From Humibacillus sp. DSM 29435 (lineage in GTDB: Bacteria > Actinomycetota > Actinomycetes > Actinomycetales > Dermatophilaceae), in contig NZ_MAST01000019.1 of NCBI RefSeq assembly GCF_001758225.1, forward strand, positions 1 through 61,914: 61,914 nucleotides of DNA. The letters are read 5' to 3'. Under the pieces are notes generated by a model. The model saw only the letters and a program-made list of their open reading frames with translations, ran no database searches and was not told the DNA's origin. Positions 15,605 through 24,905 of this stretch are shown in pieces. Position 1 is the first letter of the stretch. Every line of letters starts with the position of its first letter. Position numbers and translations under genes: made by a program.

Positions 15605-17107
15605 TCAGAACGGTGGCGGGTCGTGGGGCTCGGCAGCTCGCCGCTGCAGATCCATCGAAGCCGGCGCGATCGGTGGGGTGTGGTCGGAGGCCGGCTGATT
15701 CGGCCTGACGCCCTCGAACCAGTCGTACGGAAAGGTGATGTAGCGTCGGCCCGCTGCGGTACGCCACTCGATCGAGTCGTCAGGGTGGCGAACAGCCGAC
15801 CACAAGCCGGTCGTACGTACCCGGTGGTGCTTGCGGTCCTTCGACGAGAGGTGGTCGACATCGGTCGGACCGACCGGCCACGGAATGTCGTGGTCGATGT
15901 CGCACCGATCGGCCCTCACCTGGCAACCAGGCCCGCGGCAGATGCCGTCAACGGCCCGAACGTGCTCGATCATCTCCGGAGTCGGGCGGTACCCCTTGCG
16001 GGAGAGGGCGAGTGCGCGACCGGTGTCGAGGTCAGCGAGCAGCGCCTGCCACGTCGACCCCTCGGCCGTGGCCATCTCGCGCGCGTGCCGGGCGCTGACC
16101 CAGCCGTGCCCGGGCAGCTCGCACGGCGCGTCGTCGTGGCCGAACAACGTGCTGAACGGCATGACGACCCGCACCGATCCGGCGGGTTGGCGTCTGACCG
16201 ACCCGAAGGAGCCACGGCCATCGGGCCAGCCGAAGATGGCGGCATCCGTGAGGAAGTCGGCGCGCAGCTGGTCGAGCGTTCTCGGGTCGCCCTGGGCGCG
16301 GGCGGCGCGGGCCGCACGATCGGCCCGGTCGATGGCGGCAGCGATCTTCTCAGCATCGTTGGTGATGGTGAGCGTGCCGGTGCCGTCGTCGAAGATCTGG
16401 GCGTAGGCGCCGACGCGCTTGCGGGCGGCCGCACGGGTCGCTTCGCGTTCGGTGTCGACCGCGAGGATCGCCCTTCGCATCCGCTGCGAGAAAAGCGGGT
16501 CGGACAGCCCTGAACCGTCACGGGTGGGAGCCAGGGCGGTACGGACCACCGTGTCGGTGGCCTCGTCGCCGAGCTGGCGCGTGGCCTCGACGAGGCGGCA
16601 GGCCCGCCGCAGCGTGGTCAGCCCGGCGGCCACCGCATCACGCAGAAAGCCGAAGCGGGCTACGGAGCCGATGGCAAGGTCGAGACGGCTACCCACCTCA
16701 CCGGCCCCAAGGCCGGTCGCGGCCGTCACCTCCAGCACCACCATCTCGTGCACTGTGAATGGGGTGCGCCCCACCCACGACTGGGCCGCCGCCGAGTCGA
16801 AGACGGCTTGCGCCGAGGAGTGCAAGCGCGTCAGCGCCCCGAGCTGGGCCGCGTCGACGAGCCCACGCAACCGCTCCGCGGCTTCGAAGGCGGACAGCCC
16901 CATGGCCATCGCGGCCTCGCCGTGCGCCAGGTCGCTGCCGGCGGTCGAAGACACCCCCAGATCGTCGTGACTTTCGGGTGCATCAGAGCGTCGGTCAACC
17001 AACGTCATCAGATGGTCGACCATCAACGCGAGCGGCAGCGGCGCGGCGGCCGCGAGACCCTCGACCTGCACCTCGACCGTGCGCTCCAGCACTGAAACGA
17101 CATCCAT
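15605..17107 (-). CDS. DUF222 / 13E12-repeat HNH endonuclease
   Basis: 500 residues. The N-terminal two thirds are the DUF222 domain (helical; ERLRGLVDAAQLGALTRLHS, GLGAGEVGSRLDLA, TLRRACRLVEATRQLG). The C-terminal HNH motif is complete: CRGPGCQVRADRCDIDHDIP with zinc-binding cysteines and the His-Asp pair, then KDRKHHRVR. This multicopy family is widespread in actinobacteria (13E12 repeats in Mycobacterium tuberculosis); biological role unclear, often regarded as selfish or repair-linked. ATG 17107 has an excellent Shine-Dalgarno (GGGAGGAA). An SOS-box-like palindrome lies 26 bp upstream, so it is probably induced by DNA damage. Confidence 0.92.
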   Translation of the reverse strand: MDVVSVLERTVEVQVEGLAAAAPLPLALMVDHLMTLVDRRSDAPESHDDLGVSSTAGSDLAHGEAAMAMGLSAFEAAERLRGLVDAAQLGALTRLHSSAQAVFDSAAAQSWVGRTPFTVHEMVVLEVTAATGLGAGEVGSRLDLAIGSVARFGFLRDAVAAGLTTLRRACRLVEATRQLGDEATDTVVRTALAPTRDGSGLSDPLFSQRMRRAILAVDTEREATRAAARKRVGAYAQIFDDGTGTLTITNDAEKIAAAIDRADRAARAARAQGDPRTLDQLRADFLTDAAIFGWPDGRGSFGSVRRQPAGSVRVVMPFSTLFGHDDAPCELPGHGWVSARHAREMATAEGSTWQALLADLDTGRALALSRKGYRPTPEMIEHVRAVDGICRGPGCQVRADRCDIDHDIPWPVGPTDVDHLSSKDRKHHRVRTTGLWSAVRHPDDSIEWRTAAGRRYITFPYDWFEGVRPNQPASDHTPPIAPASMDLQRRAAEPHDPPPF

Positions 17108-17132
17108 GGTTCCTCCCTCGCCGTTCCATAAT

Positions 17133-17148
17133 TAGAACACATGTTCGA
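17133..17148. promoter_or_regulatory. LexA (SOS) box-like site upstream of the HNH gene
   Basis: Reads TAGAAC-ACAT-GTTCGA, one mismatch from the mycobacterial LexA consensus TCGAAC-N4-GTTCGA. An AT-rich TAATTAT that may be the -10 abuts it on the leftward strand, so LexA binding would block transcription. Genes of the 13E12 family are known LexA targets in M. tuberculosis. Confidence 0.65.
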
Positions 17149-17312
17149 TAGGGCAGGCAAGGGTCAGATCAGGGAAATCCGTTCTGCTGCAACGCAGCTC
17201 AGCCGAGACGAACGGATCTACCGCGGCGCAGCCGCGAAGCGAGGTGCGCAGCTCGTACCGCCGGGGGGCCAAGGTCAGCACCACCGTGCCGAGGTTGGTT
17301 AGGGTCTGACGG

Positions 17313-18311
17313 GTGACCGACACCTCCGATGCCACCGAGACCTCTGCCGCCTCAGGAGCCCCAGCACCCCCGGCGGGCCTCTCCCCGATGGACGACCTCG
17401 TCGACGTCCTCACGCTCAAAGAGCTCGGCACCGCGTATCTGTCCGTCACTGGCATCGAGGGCCAGGACGCCGCATCGTCGATCGGCGCCACGTCGGCGCG
17501 GGTCTTTCAGGGCCGTAGCCAGCGGATGCCGCACGGTCGGGTCTTCGGCGGCCAGGTGCTCGCCCAGTGCGTCATGGCCGCCGGTCTCACCATCGACGCC
17601 GAGCGGCTCGGCGCCCCCCGGCCGATCCACTCGCTGCACGGTTACTTCATGCGCCCGGGCGACGACAAGCTTCCGATCCGGTTCGCGGTGGAGGAGATGC
17701 GCGACGGTGCCTCGTTCTCGACCCGCCGGGTGCACGCGGTACAGAAGGGGGCCCCGATCATGTCGATGACGTGCTCGTTCCAGACGCGCGCCAACGGTCT
17801 CGACCATCAGGACGTCATGCCCGACGTGCCGGCGCCCGAGACCCTCCAGCCGTTGTCCGAGCTGTTCGCCGCCTCCGACGACCCGAGAGCGAGACAGCTC
17901 GCCGAGGCTCGCCCGATCGACCTGCGCCACGTCGAGGGCAGCCTGTGGCAGGGCCCGCCCGGCGGAGCGGCATCCGAGCAGCACGTCTGGATGCGCACGG
18001 TCGCCCCCCTCCCCGACGACGAGCTGCTGCACGCCGCGGTGCTCGCCTACGCCAGCGACTACTCGCTGCTCGAGCCGGTCATCCGGCGCCACGGCCTCAG
18101 CTGGACCGACCCGCGACTGCGCGTTGCCAGCCTCGACCACTCGATGTGGTTCCACCGCTCCGTGCGGGCCGACGAATGGATCCTCTACGCCCAGCACTCA
18201 CCGTCGGCCACGAGCGGGCGGGGCCTCGGCATCGGCGAGATGTTCTCGCGTGACGGCGTGCTCGTGGCCACCACCGCCCAGGAGGGCATGGTGCGCGTCA
18301 AGCAGTCGTGA
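17313..18311 (+). CDS. tesB: Acyl-CoA thioesterase II
   Basis: 332 residues, a double-hotdog TesB thioesterase that releases fatty acids from acyl-CoA. N-terminal hotdog: RVFQGRSQRMPHGRVFGGQV and GYFMRPGDDKLPIRF; C-terminal hotdog: LAYASDYSLLEPVIRRHG (the DYS segment holds the catalytic Asp) and SLDHSMWFHRSVRADEWILY. The sequence ends GIGEMFSRDGVLVATTAQEG, as in typical TesB. The first 25 residues are a low-complexity extension. GTG 17313 is used; no better start is visible. Monocistronic and convergent with treZ. Confidence 0.93.
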   Translation: MTDTSDATETSAASGAPAPPAGLSPMDDLVDVLTLKELGTAYLSVTGIEGQDAASSIGATSARVFQGRSQRMPHGRVFGGQVLAQCVMAAGLTIDAERLGAPRPIHSLHGYFMRPGDDKLPIRFAVEEMRDGASFSTRRVHAVQKGAPIMSMTCSFQTRANGLDHQDVMPDVPAPETLQPLSELFAASDDPRARQLAEARPIDLRHVEGSLWQGPPGGAASEQHVWMRTVAPLPDDELLHAAVLAYASDYSLLEPVIRRHGLSWTDPRLRVASLDHSMWFHRSVRADEWILYAQHSPSATSGRGLGIGEMFSRDGVLVATTAQEGMVRVKQS

Positions 18312-18317
18312 GCTGTT

Positions 18318-20126
18318 TCAGCTCGTGCGCAGCACCGCCACGTCGTGCCCGTCGAGCCGGATGCCGTCTGCCTCCATCACCGGCGGCGCACCCCACGACG
18401 CCACGACCTCGAGATCCTCGCCCTTGACCGGCACGACCTGACTCTCCTCGGCGAGGTTCGCCACGATGACGAACGCCCCTCGGGTCAGGGCGAACCATCG
18501 AGCCGCATCGTCGACCCGCACCTCGGAGTCGGTGAGGTCGCCGCTGGCCAGATCGGGCTCCGATCGGCGCAGCGCGATGAGCCGTCGGTAGAAGTCGAGC
18601 ATCGCGGTGTGCTCAGGTTGGCTCACCTCCTGCCAGACGAGCACGCTCGCCGCGCGGGTCTGCGGGTGCTGAGGGTCGGGCACGTCGTTCTCATCCCAGC
18701 CGTGCGAGGCGAACTCACCACGGCGGCCCTCCCGAACGGCATCAGCCAGCCACTTCTCGTCGAAGGAGGTGAAGAACTGGAAGGGTGTGCTGGCCCGCCA
18801 CTCCTCCCCCATGAAGATCATCGCCGTATAGGGCGAGAGCAGGTAGAGCGCGGCACCGATCGCCTGCTGCCCCGGGGTGATCGACTCGCTGATGCGGTCG
18901 CCGGTGGCGCGGTTGCCCACCTGGTCATGGGTCTGCAGGTACGCCAGGAAGCGGTGCCCCGACGTGACGGACTTGTCGACCGGCGCGCCCCACGTGTCGT
19001 CGCGGAACGAGGAGTAGCGCCCGTCGTGCAGGAACGCGTCGGACATCGCCTTGCCCAGCACCGACAGCGGGCCACCCACGGGCCACGAGTCGTTGTCGCC
19101 GGCGAAGTCGGAGTAGTAGCCCTGGGTCTCACCCGTCAACACCACGTGCAACGCGTGGTGCAGGTCGTCGTCCCACTGCGCTGTCATGCCGAACCCGCCG
19201 TCGGCGGTCGGCGTCACCATGATCGGGTCGTTGAGGTCGCTCTCGGCGATGAGGTCGAGGGAACGACCGAGATCGACTGCGAGAGAAGCCACCTCGTCGG
19301 AGAGCTGAGCCAGGATGTGCGGCCTCGAGTCGTCGCGCAGCTCATGCACCGCGTCGAGCCGCAGTGCGTCGACGTGAAAGTCACGAAACCAGCGCAGAGC
19401 GTTGTCGACGATCCAGCGGCGCACCTCGGCGCTGCCCTCACCGTCGAGGTTGACCGCGTCACCCCACGGCGTCGAGTGCGTGTCGGTGAAGTACGGGCCG
19501 AACTGGGCCAGGTAGTTGCCGGTCGGCCCGAGGTGGTTGTAGACAGCATCGAGGCATACCCCGAGGCCGCGGGAGTGGCATGCGTCGACGAACCGCTGGA
19601 ACGCCTCGGGGCCGCCGTAGGCATCGTGAACGGCATACGGCGCCACCCCGTCGTAACCCCAGCCATGGTCGCCGTTCCACGCCGACACCGGCATGACCTC
19701 GACCACGTCGACACCCAGGTCGGCCAGGTGGTCGAGATGTCGTAGCGCCGCGTCGAAGGTGCCCTCGGGTGTGAAGGTGCCGATGTGCAGCTCGTACACG
19801 ACTCCACCCAGCACCCCGGCACCGGCACGCGGCCCGCTCCAGTCGGCATCCGCCCACGCGAACGCCGACGCGTCGAACCGGCGGCTGAGCCCGTGCACCC
19901 CGTGTGGCTGCCACGCGCTTCGGGGATCGGGCAGCGGGTCACCTCCGTTGAGACCGAACCCGTAGTCGAGCACGTCACCGGTCGGCTGCCAGCCCCACCA
20001 GCCGTCGCCCTCCAGGTGCATCGGATGCCGGGCGCTGACGGCTCCGACTGCTCCGTCGGCTCCCCCCGACAGCACGATGTCCACGGTGTCGGCCCGCGGG
20101 GCCCACACCCGTACGTCTGCGGTCAC
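18318..20126 (-). CDS. treZ: Malto-oligosyltrehalose trehalohydrolase
   Basis: 602 residues of GH13. TreZ cleaves trehalose from the end of maltooligosyltrehalose. An N-terminal CBM48-like domain (VRVWAPRADTVDIVLSGG) is followed by the barrel: LGVDVVEVMPVSAWNGDHGW, CLDAVYNHLGPTGNY, VDALRLDAVHEL with the catalytic Asp, LIAESDLND with the catalytic Glu, and YLQTHDQVGNRATG with the third acid. GTG 20126 overlaps the treY stop (GTGA), so the genes are translationally coupled. It is the last gene of treX-treY-treZ. Confidence 0.95.
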   Translation of the reverse strand: MTADVRVWAPRADTVDIVLSGGADGAVGAVSARHPMHLEGDGWWGWQPTGDVLDYGFGLNGGDPLPDPRSAWQPHGVHGLSRRFDASAFAWADADWSGPRAGAGVLGGVVYELHIGTFTPEGTFDAALRHLDHLADLGVDVVEVMPVSAWNGDHGWGYDGVAPYAVHDAYGGPEAFQRFVDACHSRGLGVCLDAVYNHLGPTGNYLAQFGPYFTDTHSTPWGDAVNLDGEGSAEVRRWIVDNALRWFRDFHVDALRLDAVHELRDDSRPHILAQLSDEVASLAVDLGRSLDLIAESDLNDPIMVTPTADGGFGMTAQWDDDLHHALHVVLTGETQGYYSDFAGDNDSWPVGGPLSVLGKAMSDAFLHDGRYSSFRDDTWGAPVDKSVTSGHRFLAYLQTHDQVGNRATGDRISESITPGQQAIGAALYLLSPYTAMIFMGEEWRASTPFQFFTSFDEKWLADAVREGRRGEFASHGWDENDVPDPQHPQTRAASVLVWQEVSQPEHTAMLDFYRRLIALRRSEPDLASGDLTDSEVRVDDAARWFALTRGAFVIVANLAEESQVVPVKGEDLEVVASWGAPPVMEADGIRLDGHDVAVLRTS

Positions 20127-22570
20127 GCCTGCTCCTCCGCTCGCACCAGCAACGCGACGGGAAGCCCCGGCTCGCGCAGCACCCTCTTGATGGGCACTGA
20201 CCCGCCTGAGAACCGCTCTCCCGACAGGAGGTCTTGCCACGCGCCCTCGGGGAGGTCGACGGTGTCGTCACCCCACCCACCGCGATCAGCGAGCAGACCG
20301 GCCAGCCGGGTCGCCAGCACGACGACCTCGACCCGGTCGCCGCGACCGCGACCGAAGGCGACGAGGTGCGCTGAGCCGGTGGTCAGCCCGGCATGGCTCG
20401 TCGACAGGCCCACGAAGACGTCAGGAGTGTCGCGGCGCAGGCGCAACGCTCGTGAGGTCACCAACAGCTTCTCGTCACTGAGGTCGGCCGGCGCCTGACC
20501 GGCGTCGAGCCGAGCAAGACGGGAGCCACGGTCTTCGTAGTCGACAGCCCGACGGTTGTCGGGGTCGACGAGCGAGAGATCGACGAGCTCGTTGCCCTGG
20601 TAGACGTCAGGCACTCCGGGCATGGTCAGCTGCACCAGCTTCTGACCGAGCACGTTGGCCCGGGCCTCGCGAGACGTGGCGTCGTGCCAGGCCTCGAGGT
20701 GTGTCGCCACCGCCGGGTCGCTCGCCATGAGGGTGACGAGGTCGGCGACGGCCGACTCGTAAGCCTCGTCGGGGTCGGTCCAGCTGGTGCGCAGCTTGGA
20801 CTCCCGGATCGCCTTGAGGGCGTAGCCGCCCAGGCGATCGGCCGTGATCGGCCAGGCCCCAGCGACGGTCTGCCAGAGGAAGTACTCGGTCAGCGCGTCG
20901 ACCTCGTCAGAACGTCGGTCGGCCACCAGCTCACGGGCCGTGCGCACCCAGTCGGCCCAGGCCTCGGGGCGCTCGGCCAGCACGAAAAGCCGGGCCCGCA
21001 GGTCTTCCGACCGCTTCGTGTCGTGTGTCGAGAGCGTCGTCATCGTGTGCGGCCAGTCGGCGGCCAGAGCAGCGGCGAAGGCGTGGAACTCGCCCGTCTC
21101 CGTGCCGAGCGACGACGGGTCGCCCCCCACCTCGTTGAGGCCCGTCAGCCGGACATAACGGTAGTAGGCCGTGTCCTCGATGGCCTTGGCCATGGCCGGC
21201 CCGCAGGTCTGCTGGAAGCGCACCATGAACTCGTCGCGGGCGGCATCGGAGCCGGCCGCCTCCCCGGCCACGTCGACACCTCGCGCGATGTCGGCCACGA
21301 GCGCGACGGCATCCCGGTCACTCTCGTCGGCGGCAGCGGTGGCCCGTGACTGCGCCTCGGCCAGAGCCTCGCTCGCGTCGGGCGTCATGACCTCACCGGG
21401 GCGCACATAGGCGCGGTAGCGGTCCATCGCGACGAGCAGCTCGACGAGCGCTCGTCGCAGCATGGCCTGGTCGGCAGCCGGCACCACCCGCGCGAGCAGG
21501 CGAACCAACCGGCTGACCTCGGTGGCGAGCATCCCCTGCACGACCCAGCGCTTCGACTCCTCGACGATGGCGTGCAGGCTCTGCGGTTCGCCGAGCAGCT
21601 CCGTCGAGAGGGCGTCAAGGGGCGCAGCGCCGGCCGGGTCGACGAACAGCCCACCGACCCGCAGCAGGGCGTCGTAGCCCGTGGTTCCGGCGCAGGCCCA
21701 GTCGGCGGGCAACACCTCGTCGCCCTCGAGGATCTTCTCGACGACGACCCAGGTGCCCTCCGTGGCCTCGGCCAGCGCGTCGAGATAACCCTCCGGGTCG
21801 GCCAGGCCGTCAGGGTGGTCGATGCGCAGGCCGTCGATCTTTCCCGCCTGCACGAGTCCCGCGATCTTCGCGTGCGTGGCCTCGAACACGACCGGCTCCT
21901 CCACCCGCACCGCGATGAGCGACGTCACGTCGAAGAAGCGCCGGTAGTTCAGCTCGTCGTTGGCGATCGTCCACGACGCCAGCCGGTAGTGCTGAGCGGC
22001 CAGCAGGTCGGCCAAGGGCAGCTCGGCCGTGCCCGCTGCAACGGGGAAAACGTGGTCGTAGTAGCGCACGACCGGGTGTCCGGCCTCGCTCCCGATGGTG
22101 ATCTCACCCGCGGCGAGCACCGCTTCCAGCGTGTCGCCGAGCACGGGCATGAGCACCTTGCCCTGCTGCGCGTCCCAGTCGATGTCGAACCACAACGCGA
22201 GTGGCGACTCCGGGCCGTCGCGCAGTACCGCCCACAGGGGACGGTTCTGCGTCAGCGGCGTGGGTGTCGTCATGTGGTTCGGCACGATGTCGACGACCAC
22301 GCCCAGCCCGGCCGCCTTGGCGGCGGCGGCGAACCGTTCGAAGGCGTAGTCGCCGCCCAGCCCGGTGGCGATGTGCCGGTGGTCGGTCACGTCGTAACCG
22401 TGCTTGGAGCCCTCGGTGGCCTGGAGCACCGGCGAAAGGTAGACGTCGGTCACTCCCAGCCGCGACAGGTACTGCAGGCGTCCCGCGGCATCGTCGAGGG
22501 TGAACTCCGGTTCGAGCTGGAACCGGTGGGTCGAGACGGGTGCCCGATCGGGAACGGCGCCTCGGTTCAC
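20123..22570 (-). CDS. treY: Malto-oligosyltrehalose synthase
   Basis: 815 residues of GH13, the length expected for TreY, which isomerises the reducing end of maltodextrins to an alpha,alpha-1,1 bond. Motifs: RLQYLSRLGVTDVYLSPVLQ, VVVDIVPNHM, GLRIDHPDGLADPEGYLDAL with the catalytic Asp, WVVVEKILEGDE with the catalytic Glu, and TMTTLSTHDTKRSEDLRARL. GTG 22570 overlaps the treX stop; a GTG about 11 codons in is possible. It works between TreX and TreZ in trehalose production from glycogen. Confidence 0.95.
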   Translation of the reverse strand: MNRGAVPDRAPVSTHRFQLEPEFTLDDAAGRLQYLSRLGVTDVYLSPVLQATEGSKHGYDVTDHRHIATGLGGDYAFERFAAAAKAAGLGVVVDIVPNHMTTPTPLTQNRPLWAVLRDGPESPLALWFDIDWDAQQGKVLMPVLGDTLEAVLAAGEITIGSEAGHPVVRYYDHVFPVAAGTAELPLADLLAAQHYRLASWTIANDELNYRRFFDVTSLIAVRVEEPVVFEATHAKIAGLVQAGKIDGLRIDHPDGLADPEGYLDALAEATEGTWVVVEKILEGDEVLPADWACAGTTGYDALLRVGGLFVDPAGAAPLDALSTELLGEPQSLHAIVEESKRWVVQGMLATEVSRLVRLLARVVPAADQAMLRRALVELLVAMDRYRAYVRPGEVMTPDASEALAEAQSRATAAADESDRDAVALVADIARGVDVAGEAAGSDAARDEFMVRFQQTCGPAMAKAIEDTAYYRYVRLTGLNEVGGDPSSLGTETGEFHAFAAALAADWPHTMTTLSTHDTKRSEDLRARLFVLAERPEAWADWVRTARELVADRRSDEVDALTEYFLWQTVAGAWPITADRLGGYALKAIRESKLRTSWTDPDEAYESAVADLVTLMASDPAVATHLEAWHDATSREARANVLGQKLVQLTMPGVPDVYQGNELVDLSLVDPDNRRAVDYEDRGSRLARLDAGQAPADLSDEKLLVTSRALRLRRDTPDVFVGLSTSHAGLTTGSAHLVAFGRGRGDRVEVVVLATRLAGLLADRGGWGDDTVDLPEGAWQDLLSGERFSGGSVPIKRVLREPGLPVALLVRAEEQA

Positions 22571-24738
22571 GACGGCAGGCCCTCCGCGAGGCCGGCCACC
22601 GGGTGGTTCAAGGGCTCGCGCGGGGCGCGCAGCACAACGACGCTGCGGGCGTCGACCTGGATCTGCCAGCCGGGCTCGAGCTGCTTGACCTCGACGTCGT
22701 GCACGGCCGTGTTGATCTCGGGCACCCAGCAGGCGCCGTACTCCTCGTCGGGAATGGTGAAGGTCAGCGCCTCGTCGTGGGCGTTGAACATGACCAGGAA
22801 CGAGTCGTCGACGATCGGGTTGCCGCGCTTGTCGGGCTCCGGGATCGCCGCGCCGTTGAGGAACACCGTGAGCGTCTTGGTCAGACCGTCGGTCCACGCC
22901 TGCTCGTCCATGTGCTCGGCGTTGGGCATCAGCCAGGCGATGTCGCCGAAGTCGCTCTCGCCGCCGTGTTCGGCGCTCCCGGCGAAGAACCGGCGCCGAC
23001 GGAAGACGGCATGTTCCTTGCGCAACGCGACGAGACCCTGGGTGAAGGCGAGCAGCTGCTGCTGGCGCTCGTCGAGGTCCCAGTCGACCCACGAGATCTC
23101 GTTGTCCTGGCAGTAGCCGTTGTTGTTGCCGTCTTGCGTGCGACCCATCTCGTCGCCGTGCAGCACCATCGGAACCCCTTGCGACAGCAGCAGGGTCGTC
23201 ATGAAGTTGCGCTGCTGACGGGCGCGAAGGTCAAGCACCTGCTCATCGTCGGTCGGGCCCTCGGCGCCGCAGTTCCACGAGCGGTTGTGACTCTCGCCGT
23301 CGTTTCCGCCTTCACCGTTGGCGTCGTTGCGCTTCTCGTTGTAGCTGACGAGGTCGCGCAGGGTGAAGCCGTCGTGGGCGGTGACGAAGTTGATCGACGC
23401 GATCGGCTTGCGACCAGAGTGCTCGTAGAGGTCGCTGGACCCGGTGAACCGCGAGGCGAACTCACCGAGGGCGCCACCCTCACCGCGCCAGTAGTCACGC
23501 ACCTCGTCGCGGTACTTGCCGTTCCACTCGGTCCAGAGCGGCGGGAAGTTGCCCACCTGGTAGCCGCCGTCACCGACGTCCCACGGCTCGGCAATGAGCT
23601 TCACCTGGCTGACCACCGGGTCCTGCTGGATGAGGTCGAAGAAGGCCGAGAGCTTGTCGACCTCGTGGAACTGGCGGGCCAGGGTCGCGGCGAGGTCGAA
23701 CCGGAAGCCGTCGACGTGCATCTCGGTCACCCAGTAGCGCAGCGAGTCCATGATCAGCTGGAGCACGTGCGGGCTACGCATGAGCAGCGAGTTACCGGTG
23801 CCCGTGGTGTCGTAGTAGTGCGACGGGTCGTCGTCGACGAGGCGGTAGTAGTTCGCGTTGTCGATGCCGCGGAAGGCGAGCGTCGGGCCCATGTGGTTGC
23901 CCTCGGCGGTGTGGTTGTAGACGACATCGAGGATGACCTCGATGCCCGCCTCGTGCAGCGCCTTGACCATGCCCTTGAACTCGAGCACCTGCTGCCCACG
24001 TTCGCCGTTGGCCGCGTAGCCGTTGTGTGGGGCCAGGAAGCCGATCGTGTTGTAGCCCCAGTAGTTGCGCAGGCCGCGGTCGACCAGGTGGGAGTCCTGC
24101 ACGAACTGGTGCACGGGCATGAGCTCCACCGCCGTGATGCCGAGGGCGATGAGGTGGTCGATGGTGGCCGGGTGGGCCATGGCCGCGTACGTGCCCCGGA
24201 TCTCCTCGGGGATGTCGGGGTGCAGCTGGGTCATTCCCTTGACGTGAGCCTCGTAGATGACCGAGTCGTGGTACGAGTGACGCGGCGGGCGGTCGTCGCC
24301 CCAGTCGAAGAAGGGGTTGGTCACGACCGAGAGCATGGTGTTGCCCAGGCTGTCGTCGGCGTTGGGAGGCGTCGCTGTGGCGGCGTTCTCGTCACCGAAG
24401 GTGTAGGAGAAGAGCGACTGGTCGGTGGTGGGCTGGCCCTCTATCGCCTTGGCGTAGGGGTCGAGCAGCAGCTTGGTCGGGTTGCACCGGTGGCCGTTCT
24501 CGGGCTCGTAGGGCCCATGCACGCGGAAGCCGTAACGCTGCCCAGGCTGCATGTACGGAACGTAGCCGTGCCACACGAAAGCGTCGGTCTCGGGCAGGTC
24601 GAGGCGGGTCTCGACGCCCTCGTCGTCGACGAGGCACAGCTCGATGCGCTCAGCCACCTCGCTGAACAGGGCGAAGTTGACCCCGGTTCCGTCGTAGGTC
24701 GCCCCGAGGGGGTAGGCACTTCCGGGCCAGATCTCCAT
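22567..24738 (-). CDS. treX: Glycogen debranching enzyme
   Basis: 723 residues of the GlgX/TreX isoamylase type (GH13). It removes alpha-1,6 branches of glycogen to supply linear chains to TreY. The CBM48 domain (YPLGATYDGTGVNFALFS) is at the N-terminus; the barrel shows VILDVVYNHTAEGN, VDGFRFDLAATLAR, KLIAEPWDVGDGGYQVG and NFVTAHDGFTLRDLV, with both catalytic acids and the third Asp present. ATG 24738 follows a GAAGAAG Shine-Dalgarno; TTG 24741 is the only alternative. It is first of the tre operon. The 165 bases upstream of it hold no gene. Confidence 0.95.
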   Translation of the reverse strand: MEIWPGSAYPLGATYDGTGVNFALFSEVAERIELCLVDDEGVETRLDLPETDAFVWHGYVPYMQPGQRYGFRVHGPYEPENGHRCNPTKLLLDPYAKAIEGQPTTDQSLFSYTFGDENAATATPPNADDSLGNTMLSVVTNPFFDWGDDRPPRHSYHDSVIYEAHVKGMTQLHPDIPEEIRGTYAAMAHPATIDHLIALGITAVELMPVHQFVQDSHLVDRGLRNYWGYNTIGFLAPHNGYAANGERGQQVLEFKGMVKALHEAGIEVILDVVYNHTAEGNHMGPTLAFRGIDNANYYRLVDDDPSHYYDTTGTGNSLLMRSPHVLQLIMDSLRYWVTEMHVDGFRFDLAATLARQFHEVDKLSAFFDLIQQDPVVSQVKLIAEPWDVGDGGYQVGNFPPLWTEWNGKYRDEVRDYWRGEGGALGEFASRFTGSSDLYEHSGRKPIASINFVTAHDGFTLRDLVSYNEKRNDANGEGGNDGESHNRSWNCGAEGPTDDEQVLDLRARQQRNFMTTLLLSQGVPMVLHGDEMGRTQDGNNNGYCQDNEISWVDWDLDERQQQLLAFTQGLVALRKEHAVFRRRRFFAGSAEHGGESDFGDIAWLMPNAEHMDEQAWTDGLTKTLTVFLNGAAIPEPDKRGNPIVDDSFLVMFNAHDEALTFTIPDEEYGACWVPEINTAVHDVEVKQLEPGWQIQVDARSVVVLRAPREPLNHPVAGLAEGLPS

Positions 24739-24905
24739 CAATCTTCTTCCGTCGTCGTTCGCAGAGCAGCATCACCCACGGTGTCCGCGGGGTGCGGGCG
24801 TCACACGGACGCCGTCGGCCGCGGTCGCCATTCTTGCCTGCCACCTACCCTCCGGCACAACTGACGCCCTGTTCACGCCCGGGCGATGAGACGAATCCGC
24901 CGCCC

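Noticed and set aside
15623-16513. Rightward frame opposite the HNH gene
   Set aside because: Antisense to the conserved HNH domain; composition is shadow-like.
22540-24864. Long rightward open frame of about 770 codons opposite treX
   Set aside because: It is antisense to a clearly conserved treX and its translation is low-complexity Val/Gly/Arg-rich, a typical high-GC shadow.
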